Positions 45,946 through 58,271 of a DNA stretch of 64,000 bases are shown here, piece after piece (position 1 is the stretch's first letter; each line of letters opens with the position of its first letter). The notes under the pieces were generated by a model, which worked only from the letters and a program-made list of their open reading frames with translations, ran no database searches and was not told the origin of the DNA. The translations under genes and the position numbers were made by a program. This DNA comes from Dictyophora rubrovolvata. Its lineage: Eukaryota; Basidiomycota; Agaricomycetes; Phallales; Phallaceae. The DNA lies in contig CP114117.1 in the NCBI GenBank assembly GCA_029959195.1, positions 434,001-498,000 on the forward strand, given 5' to 3'.

Positions 45946-47968
45946 ATGAATCCGCTAGCGCTCCTGTCACTAACCGTAGCCATCCTCTTCATTATTCGTT
46001 CAGCGTATAAAACGAAGCATAGACTCCCCCCCGGACCTCCTGGCCTGCCTTTCATTGGGAGTTTGCTTCAATTACTAGGAGTTGAACTGCGTTGTTTAAC
46101 TTTGAAATCATGGTCTCAAAAATATGGTAGCTATGACGGGATACATCATACAACAGTCACCGGACAATCGTGCTCACACCCCTTAGGTCCCCTTTTCTAT
46201 CTTAACTTGGGCGGAAAACCCGCCGTTGTGATTGGAAGTCACGAAGTGGCGGAAGACCTGCTTGAAATTCGGGGTAACATCTATTCAGATCAGCCGGCTA
46301 ATATCGTAGTTGCCCAAATTATGACCCGGGGTTTAATTTACGCATTCGTTTCTCCTCATGGCAGCTCGTGGCGGCGAATGCGAAAGGCATCGCACGAGTA
46401 AGTCATTACATGTGGCATATCGAAATCCGTGTCACATCTGAGGTTTGCAGGGTGCTTAATCATGAAGTAGCTAAGAAATATCATGACTCCCAGAATCTTG
46501 AAGCCATTTTACTTGTCTCCTCCAAGGTCCTCATCTTTATGTCAGGCATGTCCATCGCGCCACAACGTCTTCACTCCTTTCCATTTTGTATGGTCTTTCG
46601 CCGAACCCCAATCCCTTTGACCCTGCTATTGTATTAGTTAATGAATTAGCACAAGCTATCGTAGATGCGGGCACACCAGGACAATATTTGGTGGAGTACT
46701 TCCCATTCATGAAATACCTTCCTTCTCGACTATCGAAGTGGAGACGATATGCTGAAGATGTATATGTAAAAGCAGACAGCTTCTTCCAAGCGTTATACCA
46801 GCAAGCTGAGAAACAAGTGGTAAGAGCTTTCGAAATGATTTGTCCTTTGTAGAAAGCTGGCAGTATTGCACCGAGTGTGACGGCGAATTTGATGGAAACT
46901 CAGGCGGTTCTAACTACGCAAGAGAAAGCATGGCTGGCCAAAACATTATTGTACGTTTGCATACATACGGCGCAATCAAGTGTTTCGATCTCATTGCTAT
47001 TCAAATGCCGCGGGCTCAGAAACAGTAATAATTCTCTCACTATCGATTTCACTATCAGTCCTGAGAAAAGTTCAATAATTAGACAGCGGAACAGATGCTA
47101 TGGTTCTTTTTGGGCATGGCACTATATCCGGACATACAAACGAAAGCACAAATGGAAATTGATGAAATCATTGGTCGAGATCGGTTACCTACTCTCAATG
47201 ACTTTGAGAGATTGCCTTACATAAAAGCACTAGTGAGAGAACTTCTGCGTCGGCGAGGCATGGCACCTCCCGGTCGGTCTTGCTGTGTATTCCTTTTATA
47301 CCACTATAATTGAATGATTTTCAGGTGTCCCTCATGCCCTGTCCGAAGATGATTTTTATGAAGGTTATTTTATTCCCAAAGGTACGGACTGCATAGTCAA
47401 TGTTTGGTTAGTGATTTGTCCTCTTTCTATATTCATTCCACGCTCACTCACCCAAGGGCATTGAATCATGATCGTGATGTGTATGGGCCAGATGCAGACT
47501 TGTTCCTTCCCGAGAGGCATTTAGACGAGTCTGGCCAAATCAAACTAATCGCTAGTCGCGAGACAAAAAGGGAAGGCCACGTTACGTTTGGGTTTGGGAG
47601 ACGGTGAGTCAAAATTTCCGTCTCATAGCAATGTTTAGCATAATTTGAAAGAAACTGCGTGGGAGACATGTGGCTCTTAATAATCTTTTTATCCAGATAG
47701 CAAGCATTCTTTGGTGTTTCACTATATTGCCTGGGACGGATGAAACAGGGAAGCCTGTACGTATAGACGAAAATTTGATGCTTGACAATGGCCTGACGAT
47801 GTAAGTATTCTCCTTTTACCTTACACATCGTTTGCGTCAGACTCTGAATTCTGTTTTGTATGTAGTCAACCTCTGCCGACAAATAAATATAACATCGCGC
47901 CTCGATTTACCGAAGTGGAGGAAATAGTGAAAAATGCACTCGAGCTGAATGGATTTAATGTTGCATGA
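45946..47968 (+). pseudogene. cytochrome P450, recently damaged
   Basis: A microsomal P450 of the basidiomycete type, all landmarks present: anchor MNPLALLSLTVAILFII, hinge RLPPGPPGLPFIGSL, IRGNIYSDQPANIVVAQIM, C-helix SSWRRMRKASHE, AGSETTAEQMLWFFLGMALYP (I-helix region), K-helix RELLRR (ExxR), PHALSEDDFYEGYFIPKGT, haem loop FGFGRRNCVGRHVA, end at 47966-47968. Two faults are visible. Around 46535-46560 the frame changes by one base between ILLVSSKVLIFMS and HVHRATTSSLLSILYG with no usable intron. The intron from 46951 should end just before the bases for AAGSET at about 47006, but AA stands where the AG acceptor is needed (47004-47005). Much less decayed than the P450 at 18292. Assembly error or rescue by other splicing cannot be excluded. 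Confidence 0.7.
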
Positions 47969-48157
47969 TACATGTTAGAAATGAGTCGACTGTACATTAG
48001 TGCTGTGGTACTAAGCCGAGTGGTGCCCAGTGGCCGGCAATGTGAGAATTTTGGAACACCGCTCGTCACATCATCGTCCCCATCGTTGTCTACGACGTTG
48101 ATCTTTCCGTTCTCTTTCCTTCCTCCATTCTATTTTCTCAGTTTAAATAATCAAATA

Positions 48158-51100
48158 ATGGCTCAGCCATGGCAGCAAGGGCAGCCTGGCTTCCAATATC
48201 CTTTTCAGACCGGTATACCGCCCAATTTTCAGCAGCAACCTCAACCCGGTTTTGGGGGAGGAATTCAACCTCAACCAACCGGATTCCCCGGTCGCCCTCA
48301 GTCAGGTTTTGGACAACAACAACAGCCAACCAATTATCAGCTACAACCAACAGGTTTTCAACAACCTCAGCCGACGGGTTTTCAGCAACCACAGCCGACT
48401 GGATTCCCAGGTGCTGGTGGTGTCGGCGTAGGATTTCAAGGCACCGGTTTCGCAGCCGGCTCAGGTTTTCAGTCTCGAGCTGCCCCTCCAGTCCCTCCCA
48501 TTCCTAGTCGTTTTCAGTCCCAGCCGCCGCCACCACCGCCACCTATTCCTCAAGGTGGATCGACCTTTCTCTCAGGCGCACCTCAATCACGACTGCTCGC
48601 ACAACAGACTGGATTTGTCCCTCAGGGAGGTGCCGCTCCTCTTGTTCCACAAGTTACGGGATATGTAGATCCACGCTTGCAAGCCATCAATAGCGCATTC
48701 ATGCCAGCCAGCGTCCCATATTCTGCCGCCGGCTTACCGCAGTTCGCGCAACCTTCCCAGGGGTTGAATTTGCAACACTCCATCCAACAAATCAATCAAT
48801 CCAGAGGAACAACTGCTCCTAGGGTTTCGTGGGCCCTAAGCAAAGCTGAAAAGAAACAATATGATCAAATTTTCAGAGCCTGGGATACCAGCGGCTCAGG
48901 ATTCATTAATGGTGAAACTGCCCTGCAAGTTTTCGGTGCAAGTGGTCTCGAAAAGAATGATTTGGCTCGTATATGGTGTGCATATTTATGCTTTTGAATT
49001 ATTCTTGAATTGCGTATAACCATATTCAAGGTCTCTTGCCGATATCAACGATCAAGGCAGGCTTAGCCTACCAGAGTTTTACGTCGCAATGGGTTTAATT
49101 TATCGTCGTATGTGTTTTATCATAGACGCATTTTTATCAGATGTTCTAATCAATCACGCAGGCTTAAACGGAAGTGAAATTCCGGAGCAGCTGCCTCCTG
49201 AATTAGTACCCCCTTCTCAAAAGGATCTTGACAGCTCTGTTGATTTCGTAAAAGACCTTCTTTCCAAAGATACTCGACCTGCAGGTGGTCCGCTTGACTC
49301 CACGTCTCGACTTCCAACCCGTTCTTTCAATGGCAACGCTTCTGACGCCGCTAATTCCCGTAAGGACGGTACTATTTATAAATATAATGAAGAAGAATTC
49401 TCAGGTTATAAACCATCTAATCGTCACCTTGATCGACGGACTGTTCGGACTGGAAATGAAAGTCCCTCTTCCGACCTTTCGGAGATGCGCCGTCAGCTTG
49501 AAAACGCGTCGAAGTTATTGGACAAGGCTTCTGCCGAATCAGCTTCACGTACCGCCGAAGATGATGCATTAGATAAAGAAATGGAGGATCTTAAATACCG
49601 TGTCCGCCGTGTGCAGGATGATTTGGATTACGTTAGTAGAGGTCCAAAGTCATTCTCTAAAGATGAGGAGCGCCGGAAGTTGGAAAGAGATCTGTTGCAT
49701 CTAATGCACACCAGACTTCCCGAGCTTGAAAAGAAGATTGAAGAACGCGACAGAAGAAAGGCACGCGAAAAAGAGGATTGGGCGAGAAACAGAGATCGTG
49801 CTAATGAAAAATATTCAAGATTTGAGGATGGTGGTTATTCCTCTCGCCGCGATAGGCAACACGATGAAGATTACAGTCGTGGATATCTTCGGGGTACTTT
49901 CAACTCCGATAGCCGTCGTCCTTCTAGTCGCAATAATGATAGGGATTACGACTATCGAGACAGAGACAGAGACAGAGATAGAGATTATGACAGAGGCTCC
50001 TCATACCGTGACAGGGATCGTGGTTATGATAGAGATCGTGAAAGAGAGAGGGATAGGAGCTTGGATCGTACTCGTGATCGCAGTCCTCCACCTCGTTCGC
50101 CACCTCCCGCCCCTCCAGCTGCGTCCTCGAATACAGCAAGACCTGCACCACCTGCCCCGTCCGCTTCTCCTCTTCCAACTAAGAATATGACTGCCGAAGA
50201 ACGTCGTATCTATTACCAGGAGGAAGCCTCACGCCGTGTCGAAGCACGCAAACGTGCTCTTGGTGTTGCTACTCCGGGTCCTTCTCCTACGCCTGTCATT
50301 GACAGCTCAGTACAGGATCGCATTGCTACCGAACGTAAAGAGGCAGAAGAGAAAGCCAAAAAAGCCGAAATAGAGTTAGAAGAACGTGAACGCTTGCGAC
50401 AGCAAAGGCTGCAAAATGCCAAAGAAGCTTTTGAAACCAAGCCAGCCTCTCCGGTTTCCTCTCCTCCTGCAGTTGCTCCCGCCCCTCCGGCTCCTGCACC
50501 AGCACCTGTACCCGCACCTAAAACCAAAGCACCAGCTCCACGACCTCCAGTACGCAAGCCGGCCCCTCGCCCTCCAGTCACTCCCAGAACGTCCTCAGGT
50601 ATGGTTGTCGCGGCTCCTGTACCACCTGTTCCTGCCGTGCCAAGGCAACCTCCAGCTCCTGCCGTTCCACAATTTGATCCGGAGGAAGAAAAACTGCGAG
50701 CAAGAGAAGAGGCGATTAAGAAGGAGCGTGAAATCCGTGCGGCCCGTCTTCGTGAGTTAGAAGCCCAAGAAGAAGAAGAGCGACGTAAGGAGGATGAATA
50801 CCAAGCACGTCGCATTGCTTTCTTGGAAGCTAAAGCCGCGGCTAGTCGTGCTCCAGTTGCATCTCCTGTCCCGCCTGCTCCTCCAGCGCCAGCCCCCGTT
50901 AGTCGCACTAGAGCTCCTCCACCTCCAGCTCCTGTACGAAATGGCAGTGCTATTGTTGTTTCACCTCCCTCTGCTCCTCCTGCCCCTGTCACTTCTGTAT
51001 CTAGTCCACCTGCACCACCTGCACCACCTGCACCAGTAGAACCGCTTGCGCCCGTGGCCCCTCCAGCTACTTCTCCGGCGGTATCTCAAACGAATCCCTT

Positions 51101-54100
51101 TAACAGACTACTCAGCCAAAGCTCCAACGGAAGTGCTACGTCACTTACATCCGGTGGTACGAACCCATTCACCCGTGCACAGCAGCCTCCTGCCGCTACT
51201 ATCTCGATTCCTCCCCCCAGCAAAGTTTATCCGACAGCAGGTGATGAAAGCGATGAAGATTGGGGCAGAGAGAAAGACGACGACGATAGTAGTGATGAAG
51301 AAGAGCAGCTCAATAGGAAGAAATTTAGTAGCCTTGCGGAATCGATCTTTGGGGGTCCCACTTCTCCATCCCCTCCTGCATCATCTCCAGCTCCGGTGAA
51401 AATTGCTTCTCCTGTGCTCGCCGTGCCTCCTGCGCCTATAGCACCTCCTGCACCTGTTAGTCCTGATGCTATGGATGCGCCGCCAGCACCACCACCACCG
51501 CCTGGTCCGCCAGCACCACCTCCCCCTCCCGCTGCTTCTATTCACGCACCTGTTAGTGCGGCGGGTGGAGATCGTGGAGCACTATTAAGCCAGATTGCCA
51601 GCGGTACTCCCAGGCTTCGCAAGACAGTCACCAACGACCGAAGTGCTGCACCCGGAGTCGGTGTTGTTTTGGGTGATGCAGCCCCTCCAGCTCATGTCGG
51701 TTCTGCAAGGCCTCCTTCGCCTCCAAACACTTCTTTTTCGGCTGCGGCGTCTTATACCCAAGAAGAGGTTCCTGTTACCAGTGAGTCCTTTGTGACCGGG
51801 CGCAATAACAGACAATCAGTTGACTGGTATGGTGACTTGGCAGCTAACTCGTCTTTCTTACAACCTCACATTTCCGCGCCTCAAATCCCGACGACAGTGC
51901 AGGAAGAGGATGAGTTCGTGCAGGAGCCATCACCTACTACTGTTCCCGTCATCCAGGTGGACACACCAGCGGACGAACCCGATCTTTTGGAGGATGTTGA
52001 TTTACAAACTAGTAAGTGCTTACCCCCGACGTTGCTTTCATTTTGGTTCATATGGTCGATAGAATTTAGAGTTAGGTCTCTGTATGCATATCAAGGACAG
52101 CGTGAAGAAGATCTAGGTAAGTCATTGTTTTCTTATCATTTTCTGTCGGAAAGCTTATGGGACGCAGTATTTGAGGAAAACGTAATTATTGAGGCCCACC
52201 CTTCCAAGTCTGGTGGTGCCTGGTGGTATGGTACCATTGTTCGGAGCAGAAAGAAGGGCTTCTTCCCTAATGCCTATGTTCAAGAAGTTGAAAATGGTAC
52301 ATACCTATCTCTTTGATGAAAGTTTTTGTGCTGATGTATGCAAATTAGTAAAAGCCAAAACGCTCTATGCCTACCAGGGTGGTAATCCTGATGAATTACC
52401 ATTTTCTGAGGGCGAGGAGCTTACCGTTATTGACCGCAGTGAAGGTGACTGGTGGAAGACTGAGAGGGATGGTATGGTATTTATAGTACCTTCGGCCTAC
52501 TTGGAAGTTGTTGAGGGTTAGTGTCCTTTCTTAAGATCTTCGTCAACCCTGCCTTCGATCCTTTCTTTCTTCTCACTCTTATGTCCGGCACACTAGGCTA
52601 AAATATCTTTCTTTTGCTTTTCCTTCATGTATGTCCAATCCATTTCGCACTGAATATTTTGGAAATTGGTAATTCTACGCAACAATCCGTAAAAATGTGA
52701 ACTCCAGCCAACGAAAATTCGGACTCCGTAAATCCTAAGCATGACGTTATTACTACTCTTTCTAGTCCAGTCTCTCCCATGACTGCCGACGCTTACGAGG
52801 ACAGCTCGAGGAGAGAAAGGGAAGCCGACTCCTCGGAGACTACAGATTCCGAATCGGATTCTGACATCGGCGATGATCAGATTTCCCGCTCAGAAGAAGA
52901 GTTTCGCCGAGAACGTGAGGCGAGAAATCATGAGCGAATGCGCGTGTTAGAAGCGGCGGGAATTGTCATCAAAGACGATAATAAACAACGACCTCTTCCT
53001 CCAGTAAGACGAAGATCAGGTCGTAAGCGTCGTCCAGCACCAGCTAGACCTTCCCGTTCTAGTAATGCACGCGATTCAGTCACTTCTATCACGTCGACTC
53101 GTGATTTGCCTCCTTTGCCTCCTGTTCCCGATGAGGCCCAGTCGATGGATTCAGCTAAACCACAGTTGGATGATGCCTACGAACGTTATGAGGCTTTCAA
53201 ACAACAGTTAGCTCAGAGATCCTCGATTGCATCCTATGATAGTATTTTTCCATCCTCTCCTGACACTATGACTTCAGGTTCTCCGAAACCGCAAGAAGGC
53301 AAAGGTCGACATTCTGCCTTACTCGGTTTCCTTGGACGGAAAACTCCTGCGAATGACGGCGAAAAACGTTCTACTAGCAGTTTAGTTATTTCTGCACCCA
53401 TTCTAGCCGGGTCTTCAGCTTTAAGTCGTGACAACAGTCCCGCTTTTGGATCGGTAAGTTATTTGATAACACATACCTTCCGTGTTTTGTTATTGAGGAT
53501 TTCTAGTCTTGGTCGAGTCTAGTGGATAAAGAAGCTCTAGAAGGTATTCCCGATTCTGAGAGACGTAGACAAGAGGTTGAACATTTTGATTTATCCTTCT
53601 GCATGACGAGTAATCGTATATTAGGCTATATTCGAACTTCTGATGACGGAGAATGCGTATGTACGGGATTTACAGCTTATCGTCGAAGTAGGCCCGCTTT
53701 TGCCCCATTGATCGTTCTCTCATCTCCCCATCAGACATTCTATGCGGGTTTGATGTCCATGTTGGATCCGAAAGCCATCACTGTGATCTTCGCCAATGTT
53801 GAGGACATCTTGCTAACCAACACGGTATGTAAATGGGTCACTTTGATTGATTTACCTTTGAGATCAAAACATAAAATCTAGACCTTTTTGAGTTCTTTGG
53901 AGGAACGACAGAAGCAATGTCGGTTGTATATCGATAACATTGGAGATATAGTCGAAACCAACATGTCCAAGATGGGTCTTTATATGGTAAAACACTTGTA
54001 ACGCCTTTATCTTGTTAAATGCTTAGTGTTTTTATAGCAATACTGCGTCAATACTGGGAACGCGATCAAATTCTTGCAGTCGTTGCGGAACTCGAAGCCA

Positions 54101-55055
54101 GAAATTGCAGCACACTTGCAAGTAAGCTTTTCCAATTGCTGACCTTATACAACAATCTCCCATGCGTGTTTAGCATCTACGTGATGATCCTGCAGTACGG
54201 GGTCTGGATCTATCCAGCTATCTCCTCACACCCAGTAAGCATGTACTTATTGTCAAGGTGACTGTGTGCTGACAGTCAAGCACAGTGCAACGCATCACCC
54301 GCTATCCGCTTCTCATTCGGCAGGTACCACGATGCTGTTGTCTGCTCCTTTTTTTTGTCTCATCTTTGCTTTAGATTATTCAGTACACGCATGACCAGCG
54401 AGAGCTTAAGTGTTTGGAAATGAGCGTCACAGACATCGAGCGGATACTCGACGCCATTAACGAAGCCATACGAAGCAGCGAAAGCCATGATCGATTGAGG
54501 CAAATTTCACAAAACTTATGGATTGAGCAAGGGCATGTAGTTTCTACCGACAGATTCATTGTTAGCTAACGTTTCTACATAGTCGACTTGATTTGACCCA
54601 ACCAACAAGATACCTGGGTCAACGTAAACTACTGAAGGAAGGAGCGCTTTTCAAAGCCAAAGGCGGGAAGAAGCTACACGGAATACTTTGTAATGATATA
54701 TTGATTCTGGCCGAGGACTCTGCTCGATCACTATATCGAATGGTCTGTACTACCTGGTCAATCTGACGGGGCGAGGCTGACTTAAAGCACTGTAGCCTAT
54801 TCCATTAGCCACTTTGCGTGTCGAAGAGATTCCTGGACGACGTCAGTAACGAATGGCTGGTCTCTGCAACATTTTTTGCTGATAGCTCTCTTAGATGATT
54901 TAGACTTCAAGCTGGTCTTGGCCTATCCTCGAGGCGGAGAGACAATTAATCTTCGCGCCACCTCAGCCAGAGATGCTCAAAACTGGATCAAATCCATTGA
55001 ACAAACTCGTGAAAGATGCATTGATGCAGCGGAAAAACTGACACCCATATATTAA
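48158..55055 (+). CDS. intersectin-like endocytic scaffold and Rho guanine nucleotide exchange factor (Cin1-type)
   Basis: A very large adaptor linking endocytosis, actin and Rho-type GTPases, with the architecture of Cryptococcus Cin1. The Gln/Pro-rich N-terminus has PTGF repeats. One EH domain follows: WALSKAEKKQYDQIFRAWD, SGSGFINGETA, LADINDQGRLSLPEF. Then coiled coil (DLKYRVRRVQDDLDYV), an Arg/Asp repeat, coiled coils and long Pro/Ala-rich linkers. A WH2 actin-binding motif is RGALLSQIASGTPRLRKTVT near 51575. Two SH3 domains follow: RSLYAYQGQREEDL...GGAWWYGTI, and KTLYAYQGGNPDELPFSEG with GDWWKTE. The DH domain has EAIFELLMTENAYVRDLQLI and VQRITRYPLLIRQI; the PH domain has YLGQRKLLKEGALFKA to WIKSIEQTRE. 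Stop at 55053-55055. An unusually long intron (about 52518-52707) separates SH3-2 from the DH half. Confidence 0.88.
49925..50100 (+). repeat. coding Arg/Asp repeat in the intersectin-like gene
   Basis: A run of CGnGA(T/C)-type hexamers encodes alternating Arg-Asp and Arg-Glu with interspersed Tyr (DRDRDRDRDYDRGSSYRD and similar), about 55 residues. It is low-complexity coding DNA likely to vary in length between strains, in the stretch between the coiled coil and the proline-rich linker. The protein segment resembles the RD-type disordered tracts of RNA-binding factors. Confidence 0.8.
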
Positions 55056-55190
55056 TATCTATAGCTCGTTACTTTAATTATTTTGGATACTCTGCATCGT
55101 TGTTTACATGCCCTATGCCAGACCAGCAGAAGGATATTTGTAAACACAAGTACTAATAAAGATTTCAAACTCAGCTACTTATCCCTCTTC

Positions 55191-56938
55191 ATGGCTTCCG
55201 ACGATGATGCTCTACTTTCTCTGCAAAACGCAATACGCTCGAAATTCAAGATAACCTACTCTAACGAGTCCGGAGACGAAGCTCAAGCATTGTCACAAGC
55301 CACACACTTGAAACTTTCCCCATCACTGAGTCTGCCCAAGTCCACACCGACCCGGTTCCGAAAGTCGTCCTCGACTGCCACTGATCCAGCAACCTCTCCT
55401 AATGATTTTATCACTTTAGAATCATTATTACTTGCATGGCTCACACGGGATGCATCCGCCGCTGAATACATGAAGCAAGTTCGTGAAACCGGCCTCCTTG
55501 CATTTGTCTCGATAACTGAACGTAAAGACGTCATTGATTGGTTAGAAGGGAAGGTCTCGGAACATGAACGAATAGTTCCTCTAACAAGTACGTGTAAAAC
55601 TGAATGTCTTTCAATGGTTGAAAGTTAAGGATAATTATATTTCAGCGGAATCGACTACGCCTCCAGGAACACCACCTCCTCAGCTGGTCCGGAACGGCAC
55701 AATACCATCGGCAACTCACGTTTCACCTTCAAAAAGACGCTATGTTCCCGATAGCGCTGATTTGGATGCTGTAAAGAAGATTAAAAGAGAAGAAATTGAG
55801 CTTAGAGATCGGACGACTGTGCTTCGCGGTACAAAGTCGAATGTGAGTTTCTGTGGATTCGTTCAGAGTTTCTTCTGGTCTCAAATAGCCCTCAGAATTT
55901 CGCTAACGTGAAAGGTATCATTGGAGAACGATTGAAGAAACTAAGGGAGTCATCTAAGACTGGTTCAGCTGCGGTTGCCCAGCCGCCTAGGCCAGGTACG
56001 TCGTTTCAGCTCACGCACTAATCTGGCTGACCTCCTTTGAACCATTGGCCGCGTTAGATCCAAAATTGATGGCCAGAAAAGCGAGTGAGTGAAATGTCGC
56101 TCCACGGACTGAAATTTTGCCGTTAACCCAGACTTTCAGAAAACAACTTCCCCATTATCATTATCTCATCAAGTCCCACTTCGCTTATCACCATGCACAA
56201 CGTCAAGCGATTTCTACAGGATTCTGTGTATGATTTGATTAGTATGATTTGTTTGATTTTGAAACGAGAATGTGGTCTAGGTTTGAACCGTCTGCCGAAG
56301 CTCGTGCCAGGGCAGTCGCTGAGGGAAACAGCCGAGCTGAAGATATGATACCAATTTACCGAAAACGAACTCACGTTGATCCGAGTGGAAAAGAAACAGA
56401 GACGCGATTACGTTATTTCATCGTTGATGGTGTCGATGCTCTTAAAAAGTTCGGAGATGACGCTTGGTATGTATCGTTTTTTTTGTGCCCAGATCGACCC
56501 TGCGGTTCCAAAATAGCTGAGTTGATCATCTTTTTCTCAGGGATCGTGTTATCTGCGTGATGACTACAGGCCAAGCCTGGCAGTTTCGACCCTACAAATG
56601 GTCTGAGCCGAAACAGCTCTTTCATCACGGTAAGGAGAAATTTAGTTGTGCTGAGATTTGCATTGTTTTGATTTCGATTAAGTTAAAGGGGTATCTGTCG
56701 CGTGGAGTAACGACCCTCCTAACCCAAAAATTAAAGACTGGAATGTTTCAGAGATACGTGTAGGTGTAATTTTGTTACCAGATAAGGGTTAGTCGAAACT
56801 CATGATACGATGTGTATATCTTCTTTTTTTTCCAAGATTGATCCCCATAGGCGACATGTTGACAAGTCTGTTGTGGCTCACTTTTGGAAAATGCTTGATA
56901 CATGGACAATGACCAATAAGGCGTGGTTGATGCCTTGA
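55191..56938 (+). CDS. CDC73: CDC73, RNA polymerase II-associated Paf1 complex subunit
   Basis: CDC73 (parafibromin) is part of the Paf1 complex, which acts in transcription elongation and histone modification. The start at 55191 reads MASDDDALLSLQNAIRSKF; then FITLESLLLAWLTRDASAAEYM and FVSITERKDVIDWLEG (N-terminal region), SPSKRRYVPDSADLDAVKKIK, and EEIELRDRTTVLRGTKSN (family motif). The C-terminal Ras-like domain starts NNFPIIIISSSPTSLITMHNVKRFL. It continues with FGDDAWDRVICVMTTGQAWQF, DWNVSEIRIDPHRRHVDKS and VVAHFWKMLDTWT, and ends at 56936-56938. About eight exons. It starts only 135 bases after the intersectin stop on the same strand, so its promoter must be short or lie in the upstream gene's 3' region. 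Complete and unremarkable. Confidence 0.92.
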
Positions 56939-58271
56939 TTTTTGCTGTTTTGTCCTCTTTCTCATTGTTACTTATGTCCTTCCCAAAAATTCCATATGTG
57001 CTGTTGCTGGCTGTACAAAGATATTTATAATGTATTACCTTTTTTGTAGGATAATCATCTGTTCCATACGTTGCATCTCTCTTCCAATCTTGTCACAAAA
57101 AACAAAAGGGAATTACACATTTGTTTGTTGATAGTTTTAACACTCCCTTTTTGTAACGTCCAAATGTTGACATGCAAGGCGCGCCCTGTTCCTTCGCCCG
57201 CAGGCGAATGCCGTAAGTTGGTTGCACTAACTCCGCGGACTTTACAGTCACTCGCCCAGTCTTCCGAGCTCCGAGACATCAATTTTGAGTTGCCGGTTCA
57301 ATCTCAAGTGCATCAAAAGTTACTAACATCATTATTTATTTTTTGATTGCAGAGAGGGGGGAGAAGGTCCTTTTCGAGTTTATTTGCCCCGAAGTTATGC
57401 TCCCGAGTCCCAGACAATGCAAGATACCAAGAAAAAAAAGCTCAAAAATAATAGGCAGTTTTCCCATCGATTCAAGTACGAAGCGTTTGATGTAGAGAAA
57501 TGAATGTTTTTTCCTGCTTTTTTTTTTTCCACTTTTGAGGCGTTGGTCAGCAGTTGTTCCTTGCCTGATTGACATCATACGACCCAGAAAAAAATTTGCT
57601 TCCTAGTTAGCGCGGCCGGAAAAGAGTGCCGTAATGCCATTTTATCTGCCGCGCCTCGGTACTTTTCAAATTCTTTTTTTAGCTGTTTCTCCCCGCCACC
57701 CGCGTCCGCTCGTGTACATGATCAGTGTATGAGGGAGAAAAACCTTGTGAGGATGTTACACGATCGATGAAGAAGCACCATATGACGCGATTTTAGAAAG
57801 GAAGAAAAATTGTATGTCTCGGGAAAGTTAAATAATTTAGTTTGGGTTCTTTTTTTTTTCGATGGACTGGCACAATTTGCCTATGTACCTATATATGTAA
57901 TGTAAACGCTCGCTGCACCTTTTTTTTTTGAAAAAAAGTGTTTATTTGATGACTGTGTATACCCTTTCACAATAACAAGTTTCGTGACTCGGCTTATCGT
58001 CGTTTCCGAAATTTACTATTACATGACTCCTGCGCGGAAAAATAGATACACAAAGAACATCGAAAACCGAATAATAGCAAGTATTACAAAGGAAAAAAAG
58101 ACCGAATACATATGATAGTAGATAGATGATGTCTATGATAAATCCATAAGGTATATAGACAAAACAGAATACAAAAACAAACGCTCTTTCTTAAATACAA
58201 GTAGTATAGTAGCAGTATGGGGATGAATGAAGAAGGTGTCGCGTGTTGTCCGCATTCGCTTTTTTTTCTTT
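56939..58271. other. convergent intergenic region, CDC73 / Zn2Cys6 factor
   Basis: About 1.3 kb, one of the larger gene-free spacers in the right half, with many T and A homopolymers (57510, 57850, 57920). The open frame at 57071-57346 has no domain. Nothing else seen. Confidence 0.5.

Noticed and set aside
46522-46540. A 19-nt GT..AG interval in the second P450 as an intron to mend the frame
   Set aside because: Far below the minimum size of spliceosomal introns, and its removal does not give the frame that matches the family.
50213-50992. A 259-codon antisense open frame rich in Gly/Ala/Thr
   Set aside because: It is the mirror image of the Pro/Ala-rich linker of the intersectin-like gene; low-complexity GC-rich coding DNA often gives long antisense frames, and it has no domain.
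57071-57346. 91-codon frame downstream of CDC73
   Set aside because: No domain and it lies in a T-rich 3' region; likely chance.
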